From Pseudomonas sp. PD9R (GTDB lineage Bacteria > Pseudomonadota > Gammaproteobacteria > Pseudomonadales > Pseudomonadaceae): a DNA stretch of 64,000 bases. Below, one piece after another: positions 38,091 through 57,691 of this stretch. The notes beneath the pieces are model-generated. The model searched no databases. It saw only the letters and a list, made by a program, of their open reading frames with translations, and was not told where the DNA came from. The DNA is taken from NCBI RefSeq assembly GCF_019200975.1, contig NZ_JAHTMR010000002.1:293679-357678 (forward strand), given 5' to 3'. A program made the position numbers and the translations under genes. The stretch's first letter is position 1. Each line of letters opens with the position of its first letter.

Positions 38091-39221
38091 ATGGCCAATC
38101 TGCGTATAGCGCTGGTAGCGGGTGAGGCTTCCGGCGACATTCTGGGCGCGGGTCTGATGCGAGCACTCAAGGCTCAGCATCCGGCAGTCGAGTTCATCGG
38201 CGTCGGCGGCCCGTTGATGCAGGCCGAAGGGCTGACTTCGTATTTCCCGATGGAGCGTCTTTCGGTAATGGGCCTGGTGGAAGTGCTGGGCCGGTTGCGT
38301 GAGTTGCTGGCACGTCGAAAGAAACTGGTTGCGGACCTGATCGCCGCGAAGCCGGACGTGTTCATCGGTATCGATGCTCCGGACTTCAACCTCAATATCG
38401 AACTCAAGTTGCGTCAGGCCGGTATCAAAACCGTGCATTACGTCAGCCCGTCGGTCTGGGCCTGGCGGCAGAAGCGGGTGCTGAAGATTCGCGAAGGTTG
38501 CGACCTGATGCTGACGCTGCTTCCGTTCGAAGCGAAATTCTACGAAGAAAAGGGTGTTCCAGTGCGGTTCGTCGGGCACACCCTCGCCGATACCATTCCG
38601 CTGGAAGCCGATCGTGCCGCCGCGCGGGCCGAACTCGGCTTACCCGACGGACCATTGGTTGCATTGATGCCAGGCAGTCGCGGCGGCGAAGTCGGCCGTC
38701 TTGGGGCGTTGTTTCTCGACACCGCCCAGCGGCTGCGAGCAATGCGCCCTGGTGTGCGGTTCATCGTGCCTTGTGCCAATCCCGAGCGTCGAGCACAGCT
38801 TGAAGAGCTGTTGGCCGGTCGGGATCTGCCGCTGACCTTGCTCGATGGCAAGTCTCACCTTGCCCTGGCTGCCTGCAACGCGGTGCTGATCGCTTCTGGA
38901 ACGGCAACTCTGGAAGCATTGTTGTTCAAGCGCCCAATGGTGGTCGCCTATCGTATGGCGCCACTGACGTTCTGGATTCTCAAGCGGATGGTGAAAAGTC
39001 CTTACGTCTCGTTGCCGAACCTGCTGGCCCAACGCCTGTTAGTGCCCGAGTTGCTGCAGGACGATGCAACAGTCGAAGCCCTGGCCCAGACCCTGGCGCC
39101 GCTGATCGAGGGTGGCGAAGAGCAAACCCGCGGTTTCGACGAAATCCACCGTACCCTGCGTCTCGACGCCTCCAATCAGGCGGCGGATGCGGTTCTGAAA
39201 CTGATCGGCCAAGTACAATGA
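38091..39221 (+). CDS. lpxB: Lipid A disaccharide synthase
   Basis: LpxB of 376 residues, a family 19 glycosyltransferase that joins UDP-diacylglucosamine to lipid X. The N-terminal block [15 protein letters not shown] and the [14 protein letters not shown] stretch are signatures. It overlaps rnhB by four bases (ATGA). Confidence 0.97.
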   Translation: MANLRIALVAGEASGDILGAGLMRALKAQHPAVEFIGVGGPLMQAEGLTSYFPMERLSVMGLVEVLGRLRELLARRKKLVADLIAAKPDVFIGIDAPDFNLNIELKLRQAGIKTVHYVSPSVWAWRQKRVLKIREGCDLMLTLLPFEAKFYEEKGVPVRFVGHTLADTIPLEADRAAARAELGLPDGPLVALMPGSRGGEVGRLGALFLDTAQRLRAMRPGVRFIVPCANPERRAQLEELLAGRDLPLTLLDGKSHLALAACNAVLIASGTATLEALLFKRPMVVAYRMAPLTFWILKRMVKSPYVSLPNLLAQRLLVPELLQDDATVEALAQTLAPLIEGGEEQTRGFDEIHRTLRLDASNQAADAVLKLIGQVQ

Positions 39222-39859
39222 GTAAAACAAGCATGCAAATGGGGCTGGATTTCACCTTGGTCGCCGAAGTCGAAGAATTGGTTGCCGGCGTCGACGAAGT
39301 CGGTCGCGGCCCTCTTTGTGGTGCAGTGGTCACGGCGGCGGTAATCCTTGATCCGAACCGTCCGATCCTCGGGCTCAACGATTCGAAGAAACTCACCGAA
39401 GCCCGCCGCGAAAAGCTCTACGACGAAATCTGCGAAAAAGCCCTGAGCTGGTGCATTGCCCGCGCGGAAGTCGAAGAAGTCGACGAGCTGAACATTCTGC
39501 ACGCCACCATGCTGGCCATGCAGCGCGCCATTGCCGGTCTGCATATCCAGCCGAAACTGGCGATGATCGACGGTAACCGCTGCCCGAAACTGCCGATGCG
39601 CGCCGAAGCGGTGGTGCAGGGCGATGGCAAGGTCCCGGCCATCGCCGCGGCATCGATTCTGGCCAAGGTCAGTCGCGATCGTGAAATGGCGGCTTTTGAA
39701 TTGATTTATCCGGGTTACGGCATCGGCGGACACAAAGGCTACCCGACGCCCGTCCATCTGGAAGCACTCGCTCGGCTTGGGCCGACACCGATTCATCGGC
39801 GTTCATTTGCCCCGGTGCGTCTCGCCTACGAAGCGCGAGAAAGCCTCATAGAGAGTTAG
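39218..39859 (+). CDS. rnhB: Ribonuclease HII
   Basis: RNase HII of 213 residues, which cuts RNA in RNA-DNA hybrids and removes single ribonucleotides from DNA. The acidic active site begins with [13 protein letters not shown] (Asp and Glu) and continues with the aspartate in MIDGNRCPK. An ATG five codons later is also possible, but the ATGA overlap with lpxB supports the first. Confidence 0.96.
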   Translation: MSKTSMQMGLDFTLVAEVEELVAGVDEVGRGPLCGAVVTAAVILDPNRPILGLNDSKKLTEARREKLYDEICEKALSWCIARAEVEEVDELNILHATMLAMQRAIAGLHIQPKLAMIDGNRCPKLPMRAEAVVQGDGKVPAIAAASILAKVSRDREMAAFELIYPGYGIGGHKGYPTPVHLEALARLGPTPIHRRSFAPVRLAYEARESLIES

Positions 39860-39882
39860 TCGCAAGGCTGATTTTTTTTACC

Positions 39883-39906
39883 AAGGCCCGGTACAATCCG
39901 GGCCTT
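39883..39906 (+). terminator. Hairpin after rnhB, possible terminator
   Basis: Stem AAGGCCCGG / CCGGGCCTT with loop TACAAT. The following sequence (GTTGTC) is a poor T run, so it may be a Rho-assisted end or a pause. It separates rnhB from dnaE, which starts 31 bases later. Confidence 0.5.
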
Positions 39907-39936
39907 GTTGTCTTCACGTTCACAGACAGGATCACT

Positions 39937-43458
<3,522 letters not shown>

Positions 43459-43597
43459 CGGTCAGTGCCATTAGATTGCCCTGACCTTGACCTGAATTTT
43501 TAATCTCGACCTGAACGCGCCTGTCCCTTAAGGTAGGGCGCGAATAGACAACCGGCCGACCCAAGCTCTCTTGGACGTTGACCCTAGACGGACGCCT

Positions 43598-44545
43598 ATG
43601 AACCCGAATTTTCTAGATTTCGAACAGCCGATCGCCGACCTGCAAGCCAAGATCGAAGAGTTGCGCTTGGTCGGTAATGACAATTCGCTGAATATCGGCG
43701 ATGAGATCTCCCGCCTGCAGGACAAAAGCAGCACGCTGACCGAAGACATCTTCGGCAAGCTGACCAGCTGGCAGATCGCGCGTCTGGCGCGTCACCCGAA
43801 ACGCCCATACACCCTGGACTACATCGAACACATCTTCACCGAGTTCGACGAACTGCACGGCGACCGTCACTTCTCCGACGATGCTGCCATTGTGGGTGGT
43901 ATTGCCCGTCTGGACGACCAGCCGGTGATGATCATCGGTCACCAGAAAGGCCGTGAAGTGCGCGAAAAAGTTCGTCGCAACTTCGGCATGCCGCGTCCGG
44001 AAGGCTACCGCAAGGCCTGCCGCCTGATGGAAATGGCCGAACGCTTCAAGATGCCTATCCTGACCTTCATCGACACCCCGGGTGCTTATCCTGGTATCGA
44101 TGCTGAAGAGCGTAACCAGAGCGAAGCAATTGCCTGGAACCTGCGCGTCATGTCCCGTCTGAAAACCCCAATCATCGCCACCGTGATCGGTGAAGGTGGT
44201 TCTGGTGGTGCACTGGCCATTGGCGTCTGCGATCAGTTGAACATGCTGCAGTACTCGACCTACGCGGTGATCTCGCCCGAAGGTTGCGCATCGATTCTGT
44301 GGAAAACCGCCGAGAAGGCACCGGACGCCGCTGAAGCGATGGGCATCACTGCCGAGCGCCTGAAAGGCCTGGGCATCGTGGACAAAGTGATCGGCGAGCC
44401 ATTGGGCGGTGCGCACCGTGATCCAGCCGCAGCGGCTGCATCGATCCGTGCCGAGCTGAGCTCGCAACTGGCGATGCTGAAGAAGCTCGACAGCAAGGCG
44501 TTGCTGGCCCGTCGTTACGAGCGTCTGATGAGCTACGGCCTCTAA
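43598..44545 (+). CDS. accA: Acetyl-CoA carboxylase carboxyltransferase alpha subunit
   Basis: AccA of 315 residues, which with AccD moves CO2 from carboxybiotin to acetyl-CoA, giving malonyl-CoA for fatty-acid synthesis. The crotonase-fold blocks [18 protein letters not shown] and [15 protein letters not shown] are typical. The ATG at 43598 ([15 protein letters not shown]) is the conserved start. A palindromic repeat follows 17 bases after the stop. Confidence 0.98.
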   Translation: MNPNFLDFEQPIADLQAKIEELRLVGNDNSLNIGDEISRLQDKSSTLTEDIFGKLTSWQIARLARHPKRPYTLDYIEHIFTEFDELHGDRHFSDDAAIVGGIARLDDQPVMIIGHQKGREVREKVRRNFGMPRPEGYRKACRLMEMAERFKMPILTFIDTPGAYPGIDAEERNQSEAIAWNLRVMSRLKTPIIATVIGEGGSGGALAIGVCDQLNMLQYSTYAVISPEGCASILWKTAEKAPDAAEAMGITAERLKGLGIVDKVIGEPLGGAHRDPAAAAASIRAELSSQLAMLKKLDSKALLARRYERLMSYGL

Positions 44546-44562
44546 CTGACCACGCCGTACCC

Positions 44563-44644
44563 CTGTAGGAGCTGCCGCAGGCTGCGATCTTTTGATCTTG
44601 CTTTTTCAAGATCAAAAGCTCGCAGCCTGCGGCAGCTCCTACAG
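44563..44644. repeat. Palindromic intergenic repeat, copy 6 (CCGCAGG type)
   Basis: Inverted arms from CTGTAGGAG to CTCCTACAG; the right arm has one mismatch (AAAGCTCGCAG for AAAGATCGCAG). It lies between accA and tilS, both on the plus strand. It is the first repeat after a 23-kb stretch without any. Confidence 0.9.
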
Positions 44645-44671
44645 GTGGGTTATGTGAAGCGATAGAACTCT

Positions 44672-46000
44672 ATGAGTCCTTCCAACATTGACTTGTCCAC
44701 CAAGCTCCTGAGAAGTCTGACACCCTGGCGCAACGCCAAAACCTGGCGCATCGCATTCTCCGGTGGTCTCGACTCCACTGTCCTGCTGCATCTTCTTGCC
44801 CACCTGGCAAAAACCCAATCCCTGCCTGCGCTAAGCGCCATCCATGTTCATCACGGTCTTCTGGTTGCTGCTGACGCGTGGCCGGCTCACTGTCAGGCGG
44901 TGTGTGAGTCGTTAGGTGTGCCGTTGCAGATTGCCCGCGTGCAGGTTCAGCCTGGCGCCAGTCTTGAGCGTGCCGCGCGGGATGCGCGTTACGCTGCATT
45001 CATCGAAGCGATTCAAGCCGATGAAGTGCTGCTGACCGCTCAGCATCGGGACGATCAAGCGGAAACGTTGCTGTTTCGCCTGCTGCGTGGGGCAGGGGTA
45101 AGGGGGCTGTCAGGGATGCCGCGTCAGCGTCCGTTGGGCAAAGGGTGTCTGCTGCGGCCGTTGCTCGATGTCACGCGGGCGGAGCTTGAAGCCTACGCTG
45201 CCACGCATCGCTTGAGCTGGATCGAAGATCCTTCCAATCAGGACCGTCATTTTTCGCGCAACTACTTGCGTCATCAAGTGCTCCCGTTATTGACCGCGCG
45301 CTGGCCGCAGGCGATGGCGACCATGGCTCGCAGCGCTACGCATTTGAGCGAGGCGCAGGGCTTGCTCGATGAGTTGGCGCAACTTGATCTGGCGGACGCG
45401 GGTACGGCCAGCGATTTCGATTGGCTCGGGCTGCCATCCCTTGATTTGGCATCGCTGGAAAAACTCTCCATCGCTCGCCAGCGCAATGCGCTCAGCCATT
45501 GGCTTGGGCCGCGGACAAGACTACCGGACAGCGACCATTGGTCGGGTTGGGAGGATTTGCGTGATGCGACCGGCGATGCCCGGCCGATCTGGCGGCTGGC
45601 GGATGGCGATCTGCATCGAGCAGGTGGGCGAATCTGGTGGGTGTCCGGTGTCTGGTTGCGTGCCGCGCCTGCAGTGGGTGAATGGCCAGAGCCCTTGCTG
45701 CCATTGCTGTTGCCGCGCAACGGCGTGCTGACGCTCACCGGGCAAATTCCCGATGGCCCTTTGCATATCCGCTATCGTGAAGGGGGAGAGGTGATGGATT
45801 TGGCGGGTCGTGGTCATCGTGACCTCAAGCGGTTGCTCAACGAAAGTGCTTTGCCGTTATTCGTGCGCGGCAGATTGCCGCTGCTGTTCAAAGGGGAGCA
45901 ATTGCTGGCAGTAGCGAACCTCAAGGGGCTGGATGGTGGTGCATCGGGTAGTTGGAATTTGCATTGGCAGCCGCCAAGCGAAGATCAAGGTTTGAGCTGA
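44672..46000 (+). CDS. tilS: tRNA(Ile)-lysidine synthetase
   Basis: TilS of 442 residues. It attaches lysine to C34 of the minor isoleucine tRNA, switching it from reading AUG to AUA, and is essential. The PP-loop SGGLDS is at residues 30-35. The middle and C-terminal substrate-binding domains follow (DLAGRGHRDLKRLLNE). Upstream is a repeat and 27 bases of leader with no strong ribosome site. Confidence 0.96.
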   Translation: MSPSNIDLSTKLLRSLTPWRNAKTWRIAFSGGLDSTVLLHLLAHLAKTQSLPALSAIHVHHGLLVAADAWPAHCQAVCESLGVPLQIARVQVQPGASLERAARDARYAAFIEAIQADEVLLTAQHRDDQAETLLFRLLRGAGVRGLSGMPRQRPLGKGCLLRPLLDVTRAELEAYAATHRLSWIEDPSNQDRHFSRNYLRHQVLPLLTARWPQAMATMARSATHLSEAQGLLDELAQLDLADAGTASDFDWLGLPSLDLASLEKLSIARQRNALSHWLGPRTRLPDSDHWSGWEDLRDATGDARPIWRLADGDLHRAGGRIWWVSGVWLRAAPAVGEWPEPLLPLLLPRNGVLTLTGQIPDGPLHIRYREGGEVMDLAGRGHRDLKRLLNESALPLFVRGRLPLLFKGEQLLAVANLKGLDGGASGSWNLHWQPPSEDQGLS

Positions 46001-48757
<2,757 letters not shown>

Positions 48758-48775
48758 TCCTCATTTCTCCGGTAA

Positions 48776-50203
<1,428 letters not shown>

Positions 50204-50287
50204 GTAAGTACATGGTAAAAAAGACACCGGATTGTGTCGGAAAAATCGCTACAGCGACGTTTTTGCCACTAATCTGATGCCTTATAA

Positions 50288-50317
50288 GCACAAGCCTGGT
50301 TTTTCCAGGCTTCGTGC
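50288..50317. terminator. Hairpin after eno
   Basis: Long stem GCACAAGCCTGG / CCAGGCTTCGTGC with loop TTTTT (one mismatch). There is no T run after it on the plus strand, so it is a terminator-like or mRNA-stabilising structure between eno and ftsB. Confidence 0.5.
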
Positions 50318-50375
50318 TATCAGTAGCTTCATGTTTTGGTATGGCTGTCTTTTTTCACTGGATACCTGATATTCG

Positions 50376-50654
50376 ATGCGCAGTCCCAATTGGTTGTTCC
50401 TCGTCTTGCTCCTGTTGCTGGCTGGCCTGCAGTATCGCCTGTGGGTGGGTAATGGCAGTCTGGCGCAAGTGGCCGAGCTGACTCAGCAGATCGCGGACCA
50501 GCATGCTGAGAACGAGACGTTGCTGGAGCGCAACCGGGTGATGGACGCTGAAGTCAGCGAGTTGAAAAAGGGCATGGAGACCGTTGAAGAGCGGGCTCGC
50601 CATGAGTTGGGCATGGTCAAGGACGGTGAAACCCTTTACCAGTTGGCACAATGA
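50376..50654 (+). CDS. ftsB: Cell-division protein FtsB
   Basis: A bitopic protein of 92 residues: short N-terminus, one membrane helix (about residues 5-20, WLFLVLLLLLAGLQY), then a periplasmic coiled coil (LAQVAELTQQIADQHAENE). It forms the FtsQ-FtsB-FtsL complex that signals septal wall synthesis. It overlaps ispD by four bases, the usual eno-ftsB-ispD order. Confidence 0.95.
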   Translation: MRSPNWLFLVLLLLLAGLQYRLWVGNGSLAQVAELTQQIADQHAENETLLERNRVMDAEVSELKKGMETVEERARHELGMVKDGETLYQLAQ

Positions 50655-51358
50655 ATCTGTCTTTACCGGCCTTCTGGGCCGTGGTTCCTGCCGCGGGCGT
50701 TGGTGCTCGTATGGCCGCAGACCGTCCCAAGCAATACTTGCAACTGGGCGGGCGCACTATTCTCGAACACAGCCTCGGCTGTTTCCTTGATCATCCATCC
50801 CTCAAGGGGCTGGTGGTCAGTCTTGCTGTTGATGATCCTTTCTGGCCGAACCTGGCGTGCGCAAGCGATTCGCGAATATCGCGGGTCGAGGGTGGTGCCG
50901 AGCGTTCCGGGTCGGTACTCAATGCGTTGTTGCATTTGCACACACTAGGTGCCGGCGATGAGGACTGGGTCCTGGTTCACGATGCAGCGCGGCCGAATCT
51001 CAGCCGTGACGATCTGGATAACTTGTTGGCTGAGCTGGCTGATGATCCGGTGGGTGGGCTGCTGGCGGTTCCGGCGCGGGACACGCTCAAACGAGTCGAC
51101 AAACTGGGGCGCGTCGTGGAAACCGTGGACCGCAGTGTTATCTGGCAGGCCTACACGCCGCAGATGTTTCGTCTTGGCTCATTGCATCGGGCGTTGGCGG
51201 ACAGTCTGGTGGCCGACGTTGTCATCACCGATGAAGCTTCAGCCATGGAGTGGGCGGGCATGGCGCCACGCCTGATCGAAGGTCGATCCGACAACCTCAA
51301 GGTCACTCGCCCGGAAGACCTGGAATGGTTGCGCCAGCGCTGGGCTAATCGCCGCTAA
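50651..51358 (+). CDS. ispD: 2-C-methyl-D-erythritol 4-phosphate cytidylyltransferase
   Basis: IspD of 235 residues, the third step of the methylerythritol phosphate pathway, which uses CTP. The N-terminal PAAGVGARMAADRPKQYL is the nucleotide-binding signature; VHDAARPN follows at about 105. Its TAA stop (51356-51358) runs straight into the AAAAGA of the next repeat. ispF, the partner enzyme that is adjacent in many bacteria, lies 3 kb away. Confidence 0.97.
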   Translation: MNLSLPAFWAVVPAAGVGARMAADRPKQYLQLGGRTILEHSLGCFLDHPSLKGLVVSLAVDDPFWPNLACASDSRISRVEGGAERSGSVLNALLHLHTLGAGDEDWVLVHDAARPNLSRDDLDNLLAELADDPVGGLLAVPARDTLKRVDKLGRVVETVDRSVIWQAYTPQMFRLGSLHRALADSLVADVVITDEASAMEWAGMAPRLIEGRSDNLKVTRPEDLEWLRQRWANRR

Positions 51359-51436
51359 AAGACCGCAGCCTGCGGCAGCTCCTACAGGGGATCGCGTTTC
51401 AACTGGAGCTGCCGCAGGCTGCGATCTTTTGATCTC
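51357..51436. repeat. Palindromic intergenic repeat, copy 7 (inside-out arrangement)
   Basis: Arms are arranged as in copy 3: GATCGCAGCC-type ends outermost, CTCCTACAG side inward, spacer GGGATCGCGTTTCAA. The left arm is cut short and carries AAAAGACCGCAG; its first bases overlap the ispD stop codon. The right inner end is CTGGAGCTGCC, lacking GTAGG. It lies between convergent ispD and the LysR gene and ends six bases beyond the latter's stop. Confidence 0.85.
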
Positions 51437-51442
51437 CAACGT

Positions 51443-52339
51443 CTAAACCTGATACTCCGGCTGCTGAGCCAATCCTTCCTTCAAATAATCCACCAACTTG
51501 CGCACCTTCGGCGACAGATGCCTTTGCTGTGGATACAGCGCCCAAACGGCGGTGTTGGGTGGTTGATGCGCTTCCAGCAACGAAATCAACACGCCGCTCT
51601 TCAAATGCTCCAGTACGTAATAGTCCGGTAACTGGCACAACCCGACGCCCTGTAGCGCCGCATCAAGTACCGCTTGCCCGCTGTTGCAGCGCCAGTTTCC
51701 CTGAACCCTCTGCGAAAATTCCCGCCCGTTCTGTTCCAGTTGCCAGAGATCGGAACTGCCAATCAGGCAGTTGTGGCGGCTCAATTCCGACAAACTGTGT
51801 GGGCGGCCATACCGTTCCAGGTAGGAAGGCGACGCGCAAAGAAACATCCTGCGGGGGGCGAGGCGAGTAGCGACCAGACGCGAGTCCTGCAATCGACCCA
51901 GACGGATCGCCAGGTCCAGGCCCTCATGCACCAAATCGAGTTGACGGTTGCTCAGTTCAATGTCGATCCGCAATTGTGGATAAAGCCCCATGAATCGCGT
52001 TACCAGTGGCACGATAAAGCGTTCGCCGTAGGCCACGGCGCAGGTCATGCGCAACATGCCCTTGGGTTCGCTGGTCAGGTCACCGACCGCTCGCAATGCT
52101 TCCTCGCGGCCATCTTGTAAGCGCTGGCAATGTTGCAGAAAAGTTTGCCCGGCCTCGGTCAGCGCGACCCGACGCGTACTGCGGTAGAGCAGGCGGGTTT
52201 GCAAGCGCTCTTCGAGGCGTGCGATTTGTCGACTGATATGGGAGGAAGAAACGCCAAGGCGTTCGGCGGCAGCAGTGAATTGGCTGCATTCGGCGACTGC
52301 GACGAACTCATCGATCCCTTCCCAACGGCTATCGGACAT
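51443..52339 (-). CDS. LysR-family transcriptional regulator
   Basis: A protein of 298 residues. The N-terminal winged helix (FTAAAERLGVSSSHISRQIARLEERL) and the periplasmic-binding-protein-like effector domain from about 92 are standard. It is divergent from frmA with 107 bases between, the usual layout of a LysR regulator and its target, so control of formaldehyde detoxification is inferred. An AATAAT-N17-ATTATT inverted repeat lies in the gap. The effector is unknown. Confidence 0.93.
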   Translation of the reverse strand: MSDSRWEGIDEFVAVAECSQFTAAAERLGVSSSHISRQIARLEERLQTRLLYRSTRRVALTEAGQTFLQHCQRLQDGREEALRAVGDLTSEPKGMLRMTCAVAYGERFIVPLVTRFMGLYPQLRIDIELSNRQLDLVHEGLDLAIRLGRLQDSRLVATRLAPRRMFLCASPSYLERYGRPHSLSELSRHNCLIGSSDLWQLEQNGREFSQRVQGNWRCNSGQAVLDAALQGVGLCQLPDYYVLEHLKSGVLISLLEAHQPPNTAVWALYPQQRHLSPKVRKLVDYLKEGLAQQPEYQV

Positions 52340-52360
52340 GGCGGATTATCCCTGTACAGC

Positions 52361-53559
<1,199 letters not shown>

Positions 53560-53580
53560 GGAGCAGCGAAAAGTTTCGGG

Positions 53581-53640
53581 CCATAAGCTGCAAGCGGGCT
53601 CACCGCTCTCTTGCAGCTTGAAGCTTGCAGCTTGCAGCTG
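53581..53640. repeat. Imperfect GCTTGCAGCTT repeat between frmA and fghA
   Basis: A stretch built of AAGCTGCAAG and its complement CTTGCAGCTTGAAGCTTGCAGCTTGCAGCT can fold on itself. It resembles a separate small repeat seen in Pseudomonas intergenic DNA. It ends eight bases before the fghA ATG, so it replaces the usual ribosome-binding region; no AGGAG is seen there. Confidence 0.6.
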
Positions 53641-53648
53641 AAATTCAT

Positions 53649-54494
53649 ATGAGCCTTGAAAATATTTCCTGCCAGAAAAGCTTCGGCGGCTGGCACAAAC
53701 GCTACCGCCATCGCTCCGACGTACTCGGCTGCGACATGGTGTTTGCCGTGTTTTTGCCGCCACAAGCGGAGCAGGGCGGGAAGTTGCCGGTGCTGTACTG
53801 GTTATCCGGCCTGACCTGCACCGACGAGAACTTTATGCAGAAAGCCGGCGCCATGCGCATGGCCGCCGAACTGGGGATGATCATCGTCGCGCCGGATACC
53901 AGTCCACGTGGCCCCGATGTGCCGGGTGATCCAGATGGCGCCTGGGACTTCGGCCTCGGTGCCGGGTTTTATCTGAATGCCACCCAGGAACCGTGGTCGC
54001 GGCACTATCGGATGCATGACTATGTTGTGCAGGAATTGCCGGCATTGGTCGAAGCGCATTTCCCGGCGTCGGACAAACGCGGCATCAGCGGTCACTCCAT
54101 GGGTGGTCACGGCGCATTGGTTTGTGCGTTGCGCAATCCGGGCCGCTATTTGTCGGTGTCGGCGTTCTCGCCGATCAACAATCCTATGGACTGCCCATGG
54201 GGTCAGAAAGCCTTTTCCCGTTACCTGGGGGAGGACCGTTCGAAATGGCGCGAGTGGGATGCCTGCGCATTGATTGCCGAGGCCCGCGAGAAACTGCCGC
54301 TGCTGGTCGACCAAGGTGATCGCGATGATTTCCTGGCCACCCAACTCAAGCCTGAAGCCTTGCAGCAGGCGACCAAACTGGCGGGTTATCCGCTGACGTT
54401 GCGCCTGCAACCCGGCTACGATCACAGCTATTTCTTCATCGCCAGCTTCATCGACGATCACTTGCAGCATCACGGGCGCGCCCTAGGCGTCTAA
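53649..54494 (+). CDS. fghA: S-formylglutathione hydrolase
   Basis: An alpha/beta hydrolase (esterase D family) of 281 residues that splits S-formylglutathione into formate and glutathione, finishing formaldehyde detoxification. The nucleophile is Ser150 in [10 protein letters not shown]; the histidine is in GYDHSYFF near the C-terminus. The ATG at 53649 ([15 protein letters not shown]) is the conserved start. The gap to frmA is an imperfect repeat. Confidence 0.96.
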   Translation: MSLENISCQKSFGGWHKRYRHRSDVLGCDMVFAVFLPPQAEQGGKLPVLYWLSGLTCTDENFMQKAGAMRMAAELGMIIVAPDTSPRGPDVPGDPDGAWDFGLGAGFYLNATQEPWSRHYRMHDYVVQELPALVEAHFPASDKRGISGHSMGGHGALVCALRNPGRYLSVSAFSPINNPMDCPWGQKAFSRYLGEDRSKWREWDACALIAEAREKLPLLVDQGDRDDFLATQLKPEALQQATKLAGYPLTLRLQPGYDHSYFFIASFIDDHLQHHGRALGV

Positions 54495-54507
54495 TGCAGG
54501 TAGAATC

Positions 54508-54537
54508 ACGCCCTGATAAAATTCGGGGCGTTTTTTT
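54508..54537 (+). terminator. Intrinsic terminator touching the ispF start
   Basis: Stem ACGCCC / GGGCGT with a 12-base loop (TGATAAAATTCG), followed by a T run ending at 54537, one base before the ispF ATG. It ends frmA-fghA mRNA. The only purine-rich site for ispF (GGGGCG) lies in the 3' arm, so the stem and the ribosome site compete. Confidence 0.75.
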
Positions 54538-55011
54538 ATGCGTATTGGCCACGGCTATGATGTGCACCGTTTCGCTGAAGGCGATTTCATTACTCTGGGC
54601 GGCGTGCGCATTGCACATAGCTTCGGGCTGCTCGCCCACTCCGACGGTGACGTCCTTCTGCACGCCTTGAGCGATGCCTTGCTCGGCGCTGCGGCGTTGG
54701 GTGATATCGGCAAACATTTCCCGGATACCGACCCGCAATTCAAAGGCGCCGACAGCCGTGCGCTGTTGCGTCATGTCGTCGCACTGATCCATGCCAAAGG
54801 CTGGAAGGTCGGCAACGTCGATAACACCATCGTCGCCCAGTCGCCAAAAATGGCTCCGCATATCGAATCAATGCGTGCGCTGATTGCCGCAGATCTTCAA
54901 GTTGAGTTGGATCAAGTGAACGTAAAAGCTACCACCACCGAAAAGCTCGGCTTTGTCGGTCGCGAAGAAGGCATTGCGGTGCATTCCGTTGCCTTGTTGC
55001 TGCGCGCATGA
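54538..55011 (+). CDS. ispF: 2-C-methyl-D-erythritol 2,4-cyclodiphosphate synthase
   Basis: IspF of 157 residues, which closes the cyclodiphosphate ring in the methylerythritol phosphate pathway. Zinc ligands Asp8 and His10 are in GYDVHRF and the third histidine is in [11 protein letters not shown]. It begins directly after the T run of a terminator hairpin. It overlaps truD by four bases (ATGA). Confidence 0.97.
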   Translation: MRIGHGYDVHRFAEGDFITLGGVRIAHSFGLLAHSDGDVLLHALSDALLGAAALGDIGKHFPDTDPQFKGADSRALLRHVVALIHAKGWKVGNVDNTIVAQSPKMAPHIESMRALIAADLQVELDQVNVKATTTEKLGFVGREEGIAVHSVALLLRA

Positions 55012-56053
55012 ACGAACTCCAATTGCTCGGCCCGCGAGCTTATGGCGAAGCCCTCGGCACAGCAGTACTGAAAGCTACTGCTGAAGATTTCCAGGTCGAT
55101 GAAGTCCTCGATATTCCCCTGAGTGGCGACGGCGAACACCTGTGGATTTGGGCGGAAAAACGCGGTCTTAATACTGAAGAAGCAGCACGGCGAATCGCCA
55201 AGGCCGCTGGCGTGCCATTGCGCACGGTCAGCTATGCCGGACTCAAGGATCGTCAGGCACTGACGCGTCAGTGGTTCAGCGTGCAGTTGCCGGGCAAAGC
55301 CGATCCGGATCTGTCGGCGGCAGAAAACGATACGTTGAAAATCCTCAAGACCAGCCGACACAAACGCAAGCTGCAACGGGGCGCTCACTCGGCCAACGGT
55401 TTCACGTTGCGCCTGACGCAATTTGCTGGCGACAAGGCCGCGATCGAAGAGCGGCTGCAACTGATTGCGAACCAGGGCATCCCCAACTATTTCGGCACCC
55501 AGCGTTTTGGGTTTGACGGCGGTAACGTGGTCGATGCTCGAGGCTGGGCGGCGCGCAAGGCCTTGCCGGAACAGCGCAATGTGCGTTCGCGGCTGCTGTC
55601 GACGGCGCGTAGCTTTCTGTTTAATCAGGTGTTGGCTGCACGTGTCGCCGATGGCACCTGGCAGCGTGCACAGGTCGGCGATCTGCTGGCATTCACCGAT
55701 AGCCGCAGCTTTTTTCCGGCAGGCGAAGCCGAGTGCAGCGACCCGCGGCTGGCGATTCTCGACCTGCATCCGACCGGTCCGCAGTGGGGCGAAGGTGACT
55801 CGCCGACCACGGGCGCTGTCCATGAACTGGAGCAGGCAATCGCCGCGCGCGAAGCCGACCTTCGCGATTGGTTGATTAACGCCGGAATGAGCCATGAACG
55901 TCGCATCCTCCGGCTGCCCATTGCCGGGTTGACGTGGCATTATCCCGAGCCTGACATTCTGCAACTGGAATTCGTCCTGCCGGCCGGATGCTTTGCCACT
56001 GTTTTGGTGCGCGAGCTTGTTGATCTGGTGCCGGTGGGGCAGACGGACAGCCC

Positions 56054-56066
<13 letters not shown>
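55008..56066 (+). CDS. truD: tRNA pseudouridine(13) synthase
   Basis: TruD of 352 residues, which makes pseudouridine at position 13 of tRNA(Glu). Catalytic Asp81 is in [29 protein letters not shown] is the other family block. It is coupled to ispF (ATGA) and overlaps surE by 13 bases. Confidence 0.96.
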
Positions 56067-57480
<1,414 letters not shown>

Positions 57481-57691
57481 GCATTTGTTTCAGCGCGCTG
57501 AATTCTCTTCGATTGCCTCTGTCTTACAGCGGCGTTGATTGGTTAAACGGGTTGTTTTGTCAGGCAGCAAACGTGTGCGCGAAGCCATTTCGCTTCATTA
57601 AGGGTAAAGCGTGCATGGCCCGTTATACTTGCGACATTTCATGCCGGCACACGGCAAATCACATTTTCAGCCACCACAAAGGGAGCGGCGG

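Noticed and set aside
57611..57691. Upstream ATG start for nlpD
   Set aside because: The lipoprotein signal begins at the GTG with a good ribosome site; an added 27-residue polar stretch would spoil the signal peptide.
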